DNA of 64,000 nucleotides from AWTP1-13 sp963820375 (GCA_963820375.1 CAWFZX010000006.1:124001-188000), one strand, 5' to 3'; positions 37,050 through 47,289 are shown, numbered from the stretch's first letter. Numbers and translations: made by a program. The notes: generated from the letters alone by a model not told the origin.

Positions 37050-38441
37050 ATGCAGACCCGTGCGGAGCGCAAGGTTATCGGCTGCGCAGGCCTGCTCCTG
37101 ATGCTTGCCGCGCAGCTGTTGTTTGTGCAACCGGCAACCGCCGAGCCGCGGGTCAACACCTTTACCTTGAGCAATGGTCTCAAGGTCGTGGTGATCGAAG
37201 ATCATCGCGTCCCCGTGGTCACCCACATGGTGTGGTATCGCGCCGGGGCGGCCGAGGATCCCTGGGGCACGTCCGGCATCGCCCACTTCCTCGAGCACTT
37301 GATGTTCAAGTCCACCGGCAAGCTCAAGTCCGGAGAATTTTCGCGCACCATTACCCGGCTCGGCGGCCGCGACAACGCCACCACGACACACGACACCACG
37401 TTTTACTTCCAACGCGTCGCCAAGGAGCATTTGCGCGCGATCATGCAGCTTGAGGCGGACCGCATGGTCAACCTGCGGCTGGTCGAGGAGGAGGTGGCGA
37501 CCGAGCGGGACGTCATCTTGTCGGAGCGTCGCTCCAACGTCGACGGCAACCCATTGAGCCTGCTCAGCGAACAAATGCTGGCCGCCCTGTTCCAGAACCA
37601 CCCTTACGGGCGGCCATCGATCGGCTGGGAACACGAAATGGCGAAATTGTCCCGCCAAGACGCGATCCGTTTCTACAAGAACTACTATGCGCCCAACAAC
37701 GCGGTGCTGGTGGTGGCCGGCGACGTCACGCCCGAAGAGGTGCGAGCGCTTGCGCAAGAAACATATGGCCGCAACCGACCCAATCGCGCCCTGGTCCGCC
37801 CGCTGCGGGCCGATGAGCCCAAGCCGATCGCGGCCCGGCGGGTGCAACTCGTCGACGGACGGGCCGGCGCCAGGATCCTGCTGCGGTACTATCCGACCCC
37901 GAGCTTTGCCTCAGGCCCGCCCGGCGCCGGCGAAAGCCTGGAGTTGCTGGCGCGCATTATTGGAGGTGACGACACCTCACGCCTCTATCGTCGGCTGGTG
38001 GTGGAAAAGCTGGCTTCGACGGCCGGGGCGAATTTCTCCAGCGCCGGTCGTGACAGCGGCCGCCTGCAATTCGTCATCATTCCCCTCGAGGGCGTCGCCA
38101 TCGACAAGGTTGAGGCGGTCCTGGACAGCGTCATTAGCGAAGTTCGCGACCAGGGTGTGACCGAGGTCGAGCTGGACCGGGCCAAGTCTGCGCTCGAGGC
38201 GGTGCGTGTGTTCGAGACCGATGACCAGATGCAACTGGCACGCCGCTACGGCGAGGGTGTCGCCTTCGGTCAAAGCCTTGCCGACATCGCCGGGCTCTCA
38301 GCGCGCGTGCAGGCCAAGACCGTGGATGACATCAAGCGCGTTGCCAATGAGTACCTTTTGATCGAGCGCTCCGTGACCGGCACGTTGGTCGAGCCGCAAA
38401 AGGCTGAAGCCAATGTGGTGCCGCAGGCCGTCAAGCAATGA
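37050..38441 (+). CDS. M16 family zinc protease, catalytic subunit
   Basis: 463 residues. A signal peptide or anchor (about 10-31) is followed by the M16 domain with the inverted zinc motif HFLEH (79-83) and the downstream Glu in EEEVATERDVILSERR. The C-terminal half is the second M16 domain. This is the active half of a bacterial pitrilysin/insulinase-like pair acting in the periplasm on peptides or small proteins. The ATG at 37050 follows GAGGAG. Its TGA overlaps the ATG of the partner gene (ATGA). Confidence 0.9.
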   Translation: MQTRAERKVIGCAGLLLMLAAQLLFVQPATAEPRVNTFTLSNGLKVVVIEDHRVPVVTHMVWYRAGAAEDPWGTSGIAHFLEHLMFKSTGKLKSGEFSRTITRLGGRDNATTTHDTTFYFQRVAKEHLRAIMQLEADRMVNLRLVEEEVATERDVILSERRSNVDGNPLSLLSEQMLAALFQNHPYGRPSIGWEHEMAKLSRQDAIRFYKNYYAPNNAVLVVAGDVTPEEVRALAQETYGRNRPNRALVRPLRADEPKPIAARRVQLVDGRAGARILLRYYPTPSFASGPPGAGESLELLARIIGGDDTSRLYRRLVVEKLASTAGANFSSAGRDSGRLQFVIIPLEGVAIDKVEAVLDSVISEVRDQGVTEVELDRAKSALEAVRVFETDDQMQLARRYGEGVAFGQSLADIAGLSARVQAKTVDDIKRVANEYLLIERSVTGTLVEPQKAEANVVPQAVKQ

Positions 38442-39817
38442 CCGGAAAGGAGCACTGGATGTTTTGCATCGCCTCTCGGCTGCGGGCAGCCACCGATCTT
38501 GGCCTACTGCTGGGCCTACTGCTGGGCCTGCTGCTGGCGGTCATGGCGCTGCTCGTCGGCCCCAGCCGGGGGTCGGCCCTCACGGTCGAGGAGATCGTGA
38601 GCCCCAAGGGCATCAAGGCCTGGCTGGTGGAGGAGCATAGCGTCCCATTGATTGCCGTGAAGTTTGCCTTCGCCGGGGGGGCCTCGCAGGATCCCGCCGG
38701 CAAAGAGGGCCTCGCCACCATGGTGGCGGATCTGCTCACCGAAGGGGCCGGCGATCTCAGCGAAGAAGCCTTCAAGGCGCAGGTCTCCTCGCTCGGCATG
38801 CGGCTGTCGCTGGCGGCCGGTCGCGATGCCATCTATGGCGGGCTGGAGACACTGAGCAAGCGCTTTAAGCCATCGGCGGCGCTCTTGCGCCTTGCCCTGA
38901 CCTCGCCGCGCTTTGATGATGATGCCATCGAGCGCGTCAGATCGCAGCGCCTGACCGATCTGGCGATTGCGGCCAACGAGCCCAACAGGATGGCGGTCGA
39001 TCGCTGGTACCTCGAGGCTTTTCCCGGCAATCCCTATGGGCGACCGGCCGACGGCACCGCTCAGTCCGTGCCGCGCATCGTGCGTGATGATCTCACAAGC
39101 CAGCATGCCAAGCTGTTTGCGCGCGGTCTGCTCAAGGTTGTCATCGTCGGCGATATCGACAAGGCGGCTGCCCTAGAGGCGCTGGATGCGATCTTCGGCG
39201 GTCTGCCCGAGCAGGGCCAGGTTGCCCTGTTGGCCAAGGTTTCCCCCGGTCCGGCGGCTCAGCCAGTGGTGGTGGAAAAAGAGCAGCCCTCGGCGACGGT
39301 CGCTTTCGGTCTTGCCTCTCTTGCCAGCGACCATGCGGATTTTCCGGCGCTGGAGGTGCTGAACCACATCATCGGCAGTGGCGACTTCGACGCCTCCCTG
39401 ACGGAGGAGATCCGCGTCAAACGGGGTCTCGCCTACTCCGTACAAACGGGGCTGGTGCACGATTCGATCACGTCCATTCTGTTGGGCGCTTTTTCAACCA
39501 AGAACGAGACCATGGGATCGGCTTTGGGCGTGCTGAAGGAGGTGCTTGCCACGACGGCCCGCGACGGGCCAAGCGCCAGCAAATTCGAGAACGCCAAGCG
39601 CTACCTCACCGGCTCCTTCCTGTTGGACTACGATACCAATGCGAAGGTGGCGAGTTCGCTCCTCAGCATCTGGGTCGACGGGGAGAAGCCTGACTACCTG
39701 ACGCGGCGGAACCAGAAGATCAACGCCGTCACGCTTGCGGACGTCAAGCGCGTGGCGCGCGACGTGCTCAATACCGACCAGCTGATCGTCACGATTGTGG
39801 GCAAGCCGCGGCTGTAA
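38438..39817 (+). CDS. M16 family protease-like protein, inactive subunit
   Basis: 459 residues. The HxxEH of M16 is replaced (GLATMVADLLTEGAG), so it cannot bind zinc. The C-terminal half keeps VKRGLAYSVQTG with the Arg/Tyr pair that shapes the substrate pocket. Such inactive partners pair with the active M16 subunit, as the upstream gene provides. The signal peptide is oddly repetitive (LLLGLLLGLLLA). Translationally coupled by ATGA to the catalytic subunit. Confidence 0.9.
   Translation: MTGKEHWMFCIASRLRAATDLGLLLGLLLGLLLAVMALLVGPSRGSALTVEEIVSPKGIKAWLVEEHSVPLIAVKFAFAGGASQDPAGKEGLATMVADLLTEGAGDLSEEAFKAQVSSLGMRLSLAAGRDAIYGGLETLSKRFKPSAALLRLALTSPRFDDDAIERVRSQRLTDLAIAANEPNRMAVDRWYLEAFPGNPYGRPADGTAQSVPRIVRDDLTSQHAKLFARGLLKVVIVGDIDKAAALEALDAIFGGLPEQGQVALLAKVSPGPAAQPVVVEKEQPSATVAFGLASLASDHADFPALEVLNHIIGSGDFDASLTEEIRVKRGLAYSVQTGLVHDSITSILLGAFSTKNETMGSALGVLKEVLATTARDGPSASKFENAKRYLTGSFLLDYDTNAKVASSLLSIWVDGEKPDYLTRRNQKINAVTLADVKRVARDVLNTDQLIVTIVGKPRL
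38505..38540 (+). repeat. 12-bp tandem repeat inside the signal-peptide core
   Basis: GGCCTACTGCTG repeats about three times (with one base changed in the last copy), encoding Leu-Leu-Leu-Gly units of the hydrophobic signal-peptide core. The changes are in-frame, so the length of the core could vary by slippage. Confidence 0.7.
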
Positions 39818-39838
39818 GGGACGGGTGGGTTGGCCCGA

Positions 39839-41470
39839 CTAACGGAAGGCTGCGACGCGCGCACCCTGCTCGGAGATGACCCGCGCATTGTCGAGATCGG
39901 GGGTGCCGGCCGCCTCGCCCTTGACCAAGACTTGCGGGCTCGACCACACCGGCAGGCGCGGACAGCCGCCGCAACTCACCTTGTAGCTCATGATGTCGCG
40001 CCACTTGCTGCCGTTGACGAAGCCGTGCCCATAGGGAAACGGCGTCATATTCTTGTCCAAGGCCAGCTCATGGCGAGCGCCGATGATGTGGCCGATCTCG
40101 TGTGCCACCGAGTAGGACGCCGCCGCGCATTCGTGATGCACCACCGCGAACGCCTCTTCGGCGTCGGCATAAACGCGCGTTGACAGGCCGCAACCGGCAG
40201 CATCATCAACGATCAGTACGGCCACGTCGGCACGGTGTTTGTCGCGTAGGCCATGGATCTCGTCCATGTAGCCGTCGCCCCTGTCGGCATAGCGCCACAG
40301 ATGCTGGAAGTGCTCTCCCTGCTCGACATAGTTGGTCTGGTAGCTATGCACGAGCCTGAGCTTGATGTTGCCGAGATTGCTCAGGCGAAAGGAGTGGTTT
40401 GCCTCTTCAATGGCGAGCTCGACGAGCTCGCGCTTGACGTCGCCGTAGTTGCTGGCGGCCTTTTTGGTGTAGGCAACAAGCACGTCGATGACCACCTCCT
40501 TGCCGGACGGCATCGGCCTGCGCGTGGCCGCCTCCTTGCCTCGCGTGGCCGCCTCCTTGCCTAAAGCCGCCCGCTTCTGCGGCGCGCGGCCGGCTTGGGC
40601 GGCAGCCGACGGGGCGCGCTTGGCCGTGATCGCGCGGCGCAGCAAACTGGCATCGCCCTGCTGCACCAGCGGATCATCGCGCAAATTCGGATCGCTGGCG
40701 CGGAGGTTGGCAGGCAGGGAAGCGTGTTCCTGCGGCATGCGCTCGGTGCTCATCTCGACGACGGCGTAGAATTGCCCGCCCATGTGCCGGACCGAATAGA
40801 TCTTGCCCTGGTCTTGCACCGTGCCGGCCATCTGGCCGTTCGACCACCACATGAGCGTGACGAGGCCGCCGGTCTGCTCGACCTCACCGCGCCAGATGCA
40901 CAGGTTGGGTTTGATGTCGAGTGAGGTGCGGGCAATCGTCAGGACGGTCTGGTCGTTCATTGCCACCGTGAGCTTGGGAGCATCGACGCCGGCCGGCGCC
41001 TTGGCGTCCCGGGTCAGGGCATACTCCAGCATCGACGGGGCTGGTCCCGACATGATCTTAACGCCGGTTGTGGCCTTGGCGGTGTTGGCGAAGTCGACTA
41101 GGGATTTCTGCTTGCCGGTGATGTTGAGATCAGGCGGGGTGGCCCGGAAAACATGGTCAAATCCCGGTCCGAGCTCCGTCACCAGCAACCCTTGTTTGGC
41201 GGCCGCCTTTTTCACCTGCTCGAGCTGGTCTTTCGGCAGCGTCCATTTCTCGCATTTCGTCAGCGGCAGCGCATAGCCCGTCAGCGTCGCGGCGGTGCGT
41301 TTGACCAAATTGAAGAAGCCACGCACCGACAGTCGTTTCTGCGCCGCGTCGGATTGCGAGACGATCACCTCGACGCTGCCGTTCTGTGCCTGAGCGACGC
41401 CAGCTCCTGGAAACAGCCAGATCAGTGAAGCGAGCAAAGCTGCTGCACCGGCAACGCGTGCGCGTATCAT
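39839..41470 (-). CDS. Secreted reprolysin-like metzincin protease (copy B)
   Basis: 543 residues, paralogous to 33214-34842 along its whole length. It has a signal peptide (about 1-28), a pro-region of similar size with the single Cys in PNLCIWRGEVE, and the zinc motif HEIGHIIGARHE (457-468) with Met-turn DIMSYK. The C-terminus CGGCPRLPVWSSP and the last 40 residues are almost identical to copy A. A Lys/Ala/Arg-rich linker near 330 contains a duplicated short segment (KEAATRGKEAATR). AGGAAAGGG precedes the ATG at 41468-41470. Confidence 0.87.
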   Translation of the reverse strand: MIRARVAGAAALLASLIWLFPGAGVAQAQNGSVEVIVSQSDAAQKRLSVRGFFNLVKRTAATLTGYALPLTKCEKWTLPKDQLEQVKKAAAKQGLLVTELGPGFDHVFRATPPDLNITGKQKSLVDFANTAKATTGVKIMSGPAPSMLEYALTRDAKAPAGVDAPKLTVAMNDQTVLTIARTSLDIKPNLCIWRGEVEQTGGLVTLMWWSNGQMAGTVQDQGKIYSVRHMGGQFYAVVEMSTERMPQEHASLPANLRASDPNLRDDPLVQQGDASLLRRAITAKRAPSAAAQAGRAPQKRAALGKEAATRGKEAATRRPMPSGKEVVIDVLVAYTKKAASNYGDVKRELVELAIEEANHSFRLSNLGNIKLRLVHSYQTNYVEQGEHFQHLWRYADRGDGYMDEIHGLRDKHRADVAVLIVDDAAGCGLSTRVYADAEEAFAVVHHECAAASYSVAHEIGHIIGARHELALDKNMTPFPYGHGFVNGSKWRDIMSYKVSCGGCPRLPVWSSPQVLVKGEAAGTPDLDNARVISEQGARVAAFR

Positions 41471-41701
41471 GATTGCCCTTTCCTGAAGCAGAACTCTGTT
41501 GCGATCGCAGGCAGGTGCGTTGGCAAGTCCCTCCACTGCCGGCTTGAGCGGGCAATCTAACGCGCGCACCGCCGCGCCGCTAGCGCCGGAGGCCTTGTCG
41601 ACGTAGGCTCACGCGGCACGGTGCGATCGGCATGGCGAGCGGGGATCGCTAACTGGCAGACCGGCCAGGGGAATCCAGGCAGAGCAGGCTGGGTCGCGGA
41701 C

Positions 41702-42133
41702 ATGGCGCACAAGCAGGCGCACAAGCAGATGGCTCGCAAGGCACCCGCCTCGGTGCGGCTCAAGCGCGTCTATGCCGAGCCCAGCGCCGGGGATGGCACA
41801 CGCATCCTGGTCGATCGGTTGTGGCCGCGCGGCCTTGCCAAGGACAAGGCGAAGATTGACTTTTGGCTCAAAGACATCGCCCCGAGTGATGCGCTGCGGC
41901 GGCGCGTGCATGCCAAGGCGACGGCCTGGGAGGAATTCCTGGTCGACTATGGCCAGGAATTGGCCCAGGAGCCCGCGGCCAGCGCCGCGGCGGATCTCAT
42001 TGAGCGCATACGCCGAGAACCGGTAACGCTCTTGTATGCTGCCCGCGACGAGACGCGCAACAACGCCGTCGCGCTCAAAAATTGGCTGCAAGCCAAGCTG
42101 CAGACGCGCAACAAGAAGGCCGTCAAGCGCTGA
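41702..42133 (+). CDS. DUF488 family protein
   Basis: 143 residues. The conserved block VRLKRVYAEPSAGDGTRILV followed by DRLWPRGLAKDKAKIDFWLKD is diagnostic of DUF488. Its members are small soluble proteins of unknown function, sometimes near stress genes. The ATG at 41702 is uncertain: an ATG at 41729 (MARKAPASVRLKR) would be as good. Likely a monocistronic gene; the tail is basic. Confidence 0.85.
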   Translation: MAHKQAHKQMARKAPASVRLKRVYAEPSAGDGTRILVDRLWPRGLAKDKAKIDFWLKDIAPSDALRRRVHAKATAWEEFLVDYGQELAQEPAASAAADLIERIRREPVTLLYAARDETRNNAVALKNWLQAKLQTRNKKAVKR

Positions 42134-42231
42134 CCTTGCCGGCGGCCGCGGCGCCTGCGGTCTCGGGCAAACGAGTTGCTGGCGGCAAAGCACGGTCGCT
42201 TGCCCGCGCTACACCCGCGACAGGTCTGGCG

Positions 42232-43210
42232 TTAGCGCTTTGCCTCTTGCTCGCGGATCCGGTCCGGCAGGTCGAGGCCCACGCCGATGAGGTGCCCAAA
42301 CAGCCTCTGCAGGCGTGCCACGTCGGTGGCTGGCAGCGGCGGGCGCAAAATCGAGGCGATGTTGCTGCGCAGGTGTGCGGCGCTGCCGGTGCCGAACAGG
42401 ACCACGTCGATGCCGGGCTCATGCCGGGCGAAGCGGTAGGCCGCGTCGATGACGTTCTCAGCTCCACCGGGGTGCAGCAGGAACCCCAGCGGGTTGGCTG
42501 GCGTCGACGGCGCTCTCCTCGAGCTGACCCTGGGTGATCAGATCCCTAACGGTGGTTTGCAGCAGTCCGGGCTTGCTGAAGATGTTGCGTACGGCAAACA
42601 TGCACAGGGTGCCGATGCCATTCGCACGCGTGCGTTCCAGCACCGGTTGACGCGCGTTCTGGTGCAACATGTGGAAGGCCAACATGACGACCTCCCACAC
42701 GCCCTCTTCGGCGGCGCGTTCGAGCATCTTGTGCTCGGGATCCCGCGGCCCTGTCTCTGAAACGGCGAGATGGCGCAGCTTTCCCTTCTCCTTCTGGCGC
42801 AGGAGCGCCGGCACGATCTCGGTCATGGCATGGCCATACGCCTTCGGCGATAGGCCATGCAGGTGGAAGATGTCGACGTACTCACTGTCAAGCTGTCTCA
42901 GCGAGGTGTCGAGATTGGCGACCACCTGCGCCCCCGCGAGCGGGTTGCCGTCGGCGCTGACATGGCTTTTGGTGGAAATGACGATGCCGTCGCGGGCCCG
43001 TCCTTTGATGGCCTTGCCGACGATGGTTTCCGTGCCGTAGGCGGCCGCCGTATCCAAGAGGTTGACGCCGAGGTCGAGCGCTTCCTGCACCAGGGCCACG
43101 CATTGCGCCTCGCTGAGGCCATTGCCAAGCCCGATGCGGCTGTTGCCGCCGCAGCCGAGCCCGGCCACGCTAACCCTCAGTTGCGTCTTGCCGAGCGTGG
43201 TATAGTGCAT
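42232..43210 (-). pseudogene. Aldo/keto reductase, interrupted by a +1 frameshift
   Basis: Two overlapping frames together make a full 325-residue aldo/keto reductase. The first (from the ATG at 43208-43210) has LGCGGNSRIG, LLDTAAAYG with the catalytic Asp and Tyr, VISTKSH (Lys) and IFHLHG (His). It breaks near 42496-42500, where one extra base is present, and the protein goes on in another frame as ANPLGFLLHPGGAENVIDAA to the TAA at 42232. The total length of 979 bases is one more than a multiple of three. Substrate unknown; it is divergent from the acyl-CoA dehydrogenase gene (39-bp gap). Confidence 0.82.
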
Positions 43211-43249
43211 CGTCTCCAACCTTGGCTGTGAAGCGGTTGATTAAAGGCC

Positions 43250-45091
43250 ATGAACATCGAGCCACGCAAGTCCAGTTCCCTAACCTCGCCGTCGCCGGAA
43301 TCGCGTGGGCTCGACTTTTTCGCTTCCGACCCGTCGCTGCAGGGCATGCTCCAGATCTATCTTCCCATGGCCGAGCGCGAACATCTCGCTCAGCACCTGC
43401 AGCGGCTCGGACACCTGGTGGGGGGGCACCTTGACGATCTGGCCCGCGACGCCGACAAGATGCCGCCGCGGCTCGAGCCGCGTACCCGCCAGGGCGAGGA
43501 TCGCCAATCCATCAGCAAGGCTCCGGCCTATGTTGCCATGGAGCGCCTTGCTTTTGGTGAGCTGGCGTTGGCCTCGCTGTCGCACCGACCGGCTCTCGGT
43601 TACCACCGTCCCCTCTCCTCCGCCAGCAAGTACGCCCTCACCTATCTGTTCGCGCAGTCGGAATTCGGACTGCTCTGCCCCGTCAGCATGACGGACAGCC
43701 TAACCCGTACCCTGCGCCGCTTCGCCGACGAGAAGTTGCTGGCCCGCTATCTGCCAGGCCTCCTGAGCGACGACATCGACGGCCAGATGCAGGGCGCCAT
43801 GTTCATGACGGAACGATTGGCCGGCTCCGATGTCGGCGCCACCGAGACACGCGCAGTGCGTTCAGGCGACCACTGGCTGCTCTATGGCGACAAGTGGTTT
43901 TGTTCCAACGCCGATGCCGATTTGGCGCTTGTGCTGGCGCGGCCGGAGGGAGCGCCGAGCGGTACCGCGGGGCTCGGCCTGTTCCTGATGCCACGCGTTC
44001 TGCCCTCGGGCGCTGCCAACAGCTATCGCATCGTGCGGCTCAAGGACAAGCTCGGCACCCGGGCTATGGCTTCGGGCGAGATCACGCTTACCGGCGCCGT
44101 GGCCTGGCTGGTCGGTGATCTCAGCCAGGGCTTCAAGCAGATGGCCGAGATGGTGAACCAGTCGCGGCTTTCGAATGGGGTGCGGTCGACCGGCATGATG
44201 CGGCGTGCCGTGCATGAGGCGCTGACGGTTGCGCTCGGCAGACGCGCATTTGGCCAGCGGCTGATCGAGCTGCCGTTGGTGCGCCGGCAACTGATCAAGA
44301 TGATCCTGCCGGCCGAGGCGGCCCTGAGCGTGGCCTTCTTCACCGCCGATTGCCTCGATCGCGCCGATGCGGGCGATGTCGAAGCGCAGACGCTGCGACG
44401 AATCCTGACGCCACTCATCAAGTTGCGAGCCTGCCGCGACGCGCGCAAAGTGGCAGGTGATGCCATGGAGATGCGGGGGGGCAATGGGTACATCGAGGAG
44501 TGGATCGAGCCGCGGCTTTTGCGCGAAACACACCTTGGTTCGATCTGGGAAGGAACCAGCAACATCATCGCCCTCGATGTCGTACGCGCCGCCAGCAAGA
44601 CGGCTGCGCATCGCCTGCTGGAGGCGCGGCTGCTGCCGATGCTGGCGGCGGCGCCGACCGATCTTGCCGCTCAGCTGAGAGAGCGCCTGACGGCGGCGTT
44701 GTCTCTCATCGAGCGAGCCGCTGGCGCGCAAGATGCGCGCGCGGCGCGTCAAGCTGCGAGCGGACTATATCACGCCACCGCGGCGGCGCTGTTCATGCGT
44801 GAGGCGCACCTGTTGTCCGATCCGGTGCGTCAGGACCTGGCGCGAATTGCGGTGGCGCACAAGCTCATGCCGCGCGACCCCCTGCGTGCCTGTGACGAGG
44901 ATGATGCCAGCGGCGATCGCATCATTGCCGCACTGGTGGCGGCGCGTCGATACAGCGCGGAGCCGGGGTGGCAAGCGGCCTCACCCTCAAGGCCTCTGCA
45001 TGGCGCGCTGCCCGGCGGCCGTGCCGGCGATGCGCCCGAACACGGCACCGTTCATCAGCCCGGTACCGCCGGGATAGTTGAAATAGAATAG
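43250..45091 (+). CDS. AidB-like acyl-CoA dehydrogenase family protein
   Basis: 613 residues. The dehydrogenase signatures are AMFMTERLAGSDVGATETRA, KWFCSNADADLALVLARP, RLKDKLGTRAMASGEI, RGGNGYIEEW and IWEGTSNIIALDVV. Its length and low identity to ordinary acyl-CoA dehydrogenases place it with the AidB relatives, and it resembles 12736-14403. The last 35 residues are encoded opposite the end of the TcuA-like gene (105-base convergent overlap), so the natural stop may have been lost. No frame shift was found that gives an earlier stop. Confidence 0.85.
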   Translation: MNIEPRKSSSLTSPSPESRGLDFFASDPSLQGMLQIYLPMAEREHLAQHLQRLGHLVGGHLDDLARDADKMPPRLEPRTRQGEDRQSISKAPAYVAMERLAFGELALASLSHRPALGYHRPLSSASKYALTYLFAQSEFGLLCPVSMTDSLTRTLRRFADEKLLARYLPGLLSDDIDGQMQGAMFMTERLAGSDVGATETRAVRSGDHWLLYGDKWFCSNADADLALVLARPEGAPSGTAGLGLFLMPRVLPSGAANSYRIVRLKDKLGTRAMASGEITLTGAVAWLVGDLSQGFKQMAEMVNQSRLSNGVRSTGMMRRAVHEALTVALGRRAFGQRLIELPLVRRQLIKMILPAEAALSVAFFTADCLDRADAGDVEAQTLRRILTPLIKLRACRDARKVAGDAMEMRGGNGYIEEWIEPRLLRETHLGSIWEGTSNIIALDVVRAASKTAAHRLLEARLLPMLAAAPTDLAAQLRERLTAALSLIERAAGAQDARAARQAASGLYHATAAALFMREAHLLSDPVRQDLARIAVAHKLMPRDPLRACDEDDASGDRIIAALVAARRYSAEPGWQAASPSRPLHGALPGGRAGDAPEHGTVHQPGTAGIVEIE

Positions 45092-46490
45092 GCCACCGAC
45101 CAGTTCGCCGGCGGCGTAAAGGCCCGCAATCACCTCACCATCCGTGTCGATCACGCGCGCGGCGCCGTCGATTTTGAGGCCGCCAAAGGTGAAGGTCAGG
45201 CCGCAGGTGACGGCGTAGGCTTCGAACGGCGGCGTATCGAGGACAATGGCCCAGTTGGATTTGGCAATGGCGAGCCCGGTGGTGCCGCGTCCATCCTTGA
45301 CATTGGGATTGAACGGCACCTCCCTGCGCACGGCGGCATTGTAGGCCTTGATCGTCTCCAGTGCTTTGCTGGGGTTCACGTCGTCGAGCTTGGCAACGAG
45401 CTCCTCCAGGGTATCGGCCCGCACCTTGGTGACGCGCTTGATGCGGTATTCGTCGCGCAAAAGGTGCAACACCTTGGCATCGAATATCTGCCAGCAGAAC
45501 TGTCCTGGCTGCGACAGGATCACCCGCCCGTACTTGGCGTAGGTATAGTTGCGGAAATCGGCGCCCTCGTCGACGAAGCGCTCACCGTTGGCGTTCAGCA
45601 TGATGGAAAAGGGATAGTTATGCTTTTGAAAGTTGTCGCCCACGCTCAGGTCACCGAACTCGGGAGCGTTGCGATCCCAAGCGACCGCATGGCCGCCTGA
45701 CCAGTTGCCGGTTGGCTGGGCACCGATGTCGAGCGCCATGCGGATACCGTCGCCGGTATTGAAGCGCGTACCACGCACCTTGGCCAGCTCCCAGCCGGGG
45801 CCCATGTAGCGCGTGCGCCATTCGGCGTTGGCCTGAAAGCCACCCGCCGCCAGCACCACGCATTTGGCGGCGACCTCGGTGGTGCGGCCTTGGTAGCGGA
45901 TGCGCACGCCCTTGACGCCGTCGTCGTCGCTGATGAGGCAAAGCGCCCTTGCCTGATAGGCGATGCTGATGCCGGCTTGGGCCGCCGATTTCGTCAGGGC
46001 GTCGACAAGCCCGGGGCCGCCGCCCCAAGACTTCGACCGTCAGTCCGCCCCAGAACTTGAACTTGCCATCGACTTTGAAAGCCTGCCGCCCATAGATCGG
46101 CGCGAAGCGGACGCCCTTGCCCCGCATCCACTGCATCGTCGACTTGCTGCGTGTGACCAACAGTTCGCACAGCTCCGGGTCCGTGCGGTATTCGGTGACG
46201 CGACCCATGTCGTCAAAAAACTGTGCCTCGGTATAGGTGCCAAAATCGGTGTTGGCGATTTCCTCGGCGGTAAGATCCGGCATCAGCGCCTTGAGGTCGT
46301 CGACACCGTCGTAAACGCAGCGAAAGGCGCCGGCGGTGAAGCGGCTGTTGCCACCGGCCTCCGCCGCCGGGGCGCGCTCGAGCACAAGTACGGCCGCTCC
46401 GCTCTCGGCCGCCGCCAGGGCGGCACACAGCGCCGCGTTACCGGCGCCAACGATCACGACATCGCTCGATTGCGGGAGGGGGTTCGACAT
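44987..46490 (-). pseudogene. tcuA: TcuA-like FAD-dependent tricarballylate dehydrogenase, frameshifted
   Basis: The joined frames give about 500 residues. The first half starts MSNPLPQSSDVVIVGAGNAA and carries the FAD motif, then GGNSRFTAGAFRCVYDGVDD, a TcuA hallmark. It breaks near 46028-46029, where one extra base turns the expected GLTVEVWGGGPGLVDAL into another frame. The second half has VVLAAGGFQANAEWR, ANGERFVDEGADFRNY and GGTGLMNGAVFGR. TcuA oxidises tricarballylate to cis-aconitate. No TcuB or TcuC is next to it, so the real substrate is open. Confidence 0.85.
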
Positions 46491-46673
46491 CAGCTCGTCT
46501 GTCCTGTTGCGTGTGTCTCGCGCCATGCAACGGCCTTGGCTGCTCCGGCGCCGCCTGGGGCAGCAGCAGGCAGGACTTAGTGTGGAGCTTGCGGGCAGGG
46601 AATTGCAAGCACGAGTGAAGGCTGTCCCCGAGCGCAAAACGAAAAGCCGCGCAGGGGGCCAGGGCCGTCGGCA

Positions 46674-47289
46674 TCAGTCTTTGCCGCTGCGCAGGTCTTG
46701 CAACACGCTGTCGAGGTCGATGCGCTTGGTCAGTTCGTCGTGGATGTTGCACATGCGTGATTCGCAGATAGTTGCGGATGGTCGGGAAGTCGCTGCCGCG
46801 CAGTTTGGGATGGATCGGCATGCAGTCGAAATAGCGTTGCACGAACGGCTCGTGGATGTCCTGCGCAGATTTGCGCGCATGCGTGGCAATCAAATGCAGC
46901 CGGCGATCCAGCTCCACTCGGCTTTCGGCCCAGGCCGCCTCGCCCAGTGCGGCGGGCGTGGGATAGCGGTCAAAGACCGAGAGCACGAGCGCGAACACGG
47001 CTTGCTGCACGGCGGTTGGGCTGTGCGCGTGCTCGCTAATCACCCCTTCGACCGCCTCGCCGACCATCGCCAGTCCCAGCGGATAGGCGCGCCAACGGGA
47101 TTGCTCGACGGCGCGCTGAAAATCCTCCTCCCGAAACAGCACCTTGGCGTAGTGGCCGGCGCGTGCGCGGGCGTATTCGTAGATGCCCTTCTGCACCAGA
47201 AAGGCAGCGTTCTGGTCGATAAAATCGGCAAGGGACGTGCCATATCGCAGGCGAGTGCGCCGCCGAAACAGCTGTGCAATCCATCGCAT
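46674..47289 (-). pseudogene. Conserved protein of unknown function, frameshifted near the 3' end
   Basis: About 204 residues after correction of one extra base near 46752-46754. The main frame reads RWIAQLFRRRTRLRYGTSLA and ADFIDQNAAFLVQKGIYEYA. The tail in the other frame is CNIHDELTKRIDLDSVLQDL. I recall relatives in alphaproteobacteria in which the join is continuous, upstream of a DUF4212/symporter pair, as here, but I know no function. The start may be an ATG at 47287-47289 or 47368-47370. It is divergent from the symporter genes. Confidence 0.68.

Noticed and set aside
44940..45091. Possible frameshift giving the acyl-CoA dehydrogenase an earlier stop
   Set aside because: All three frames stay open until about 45075, so no single-base change shortens it.
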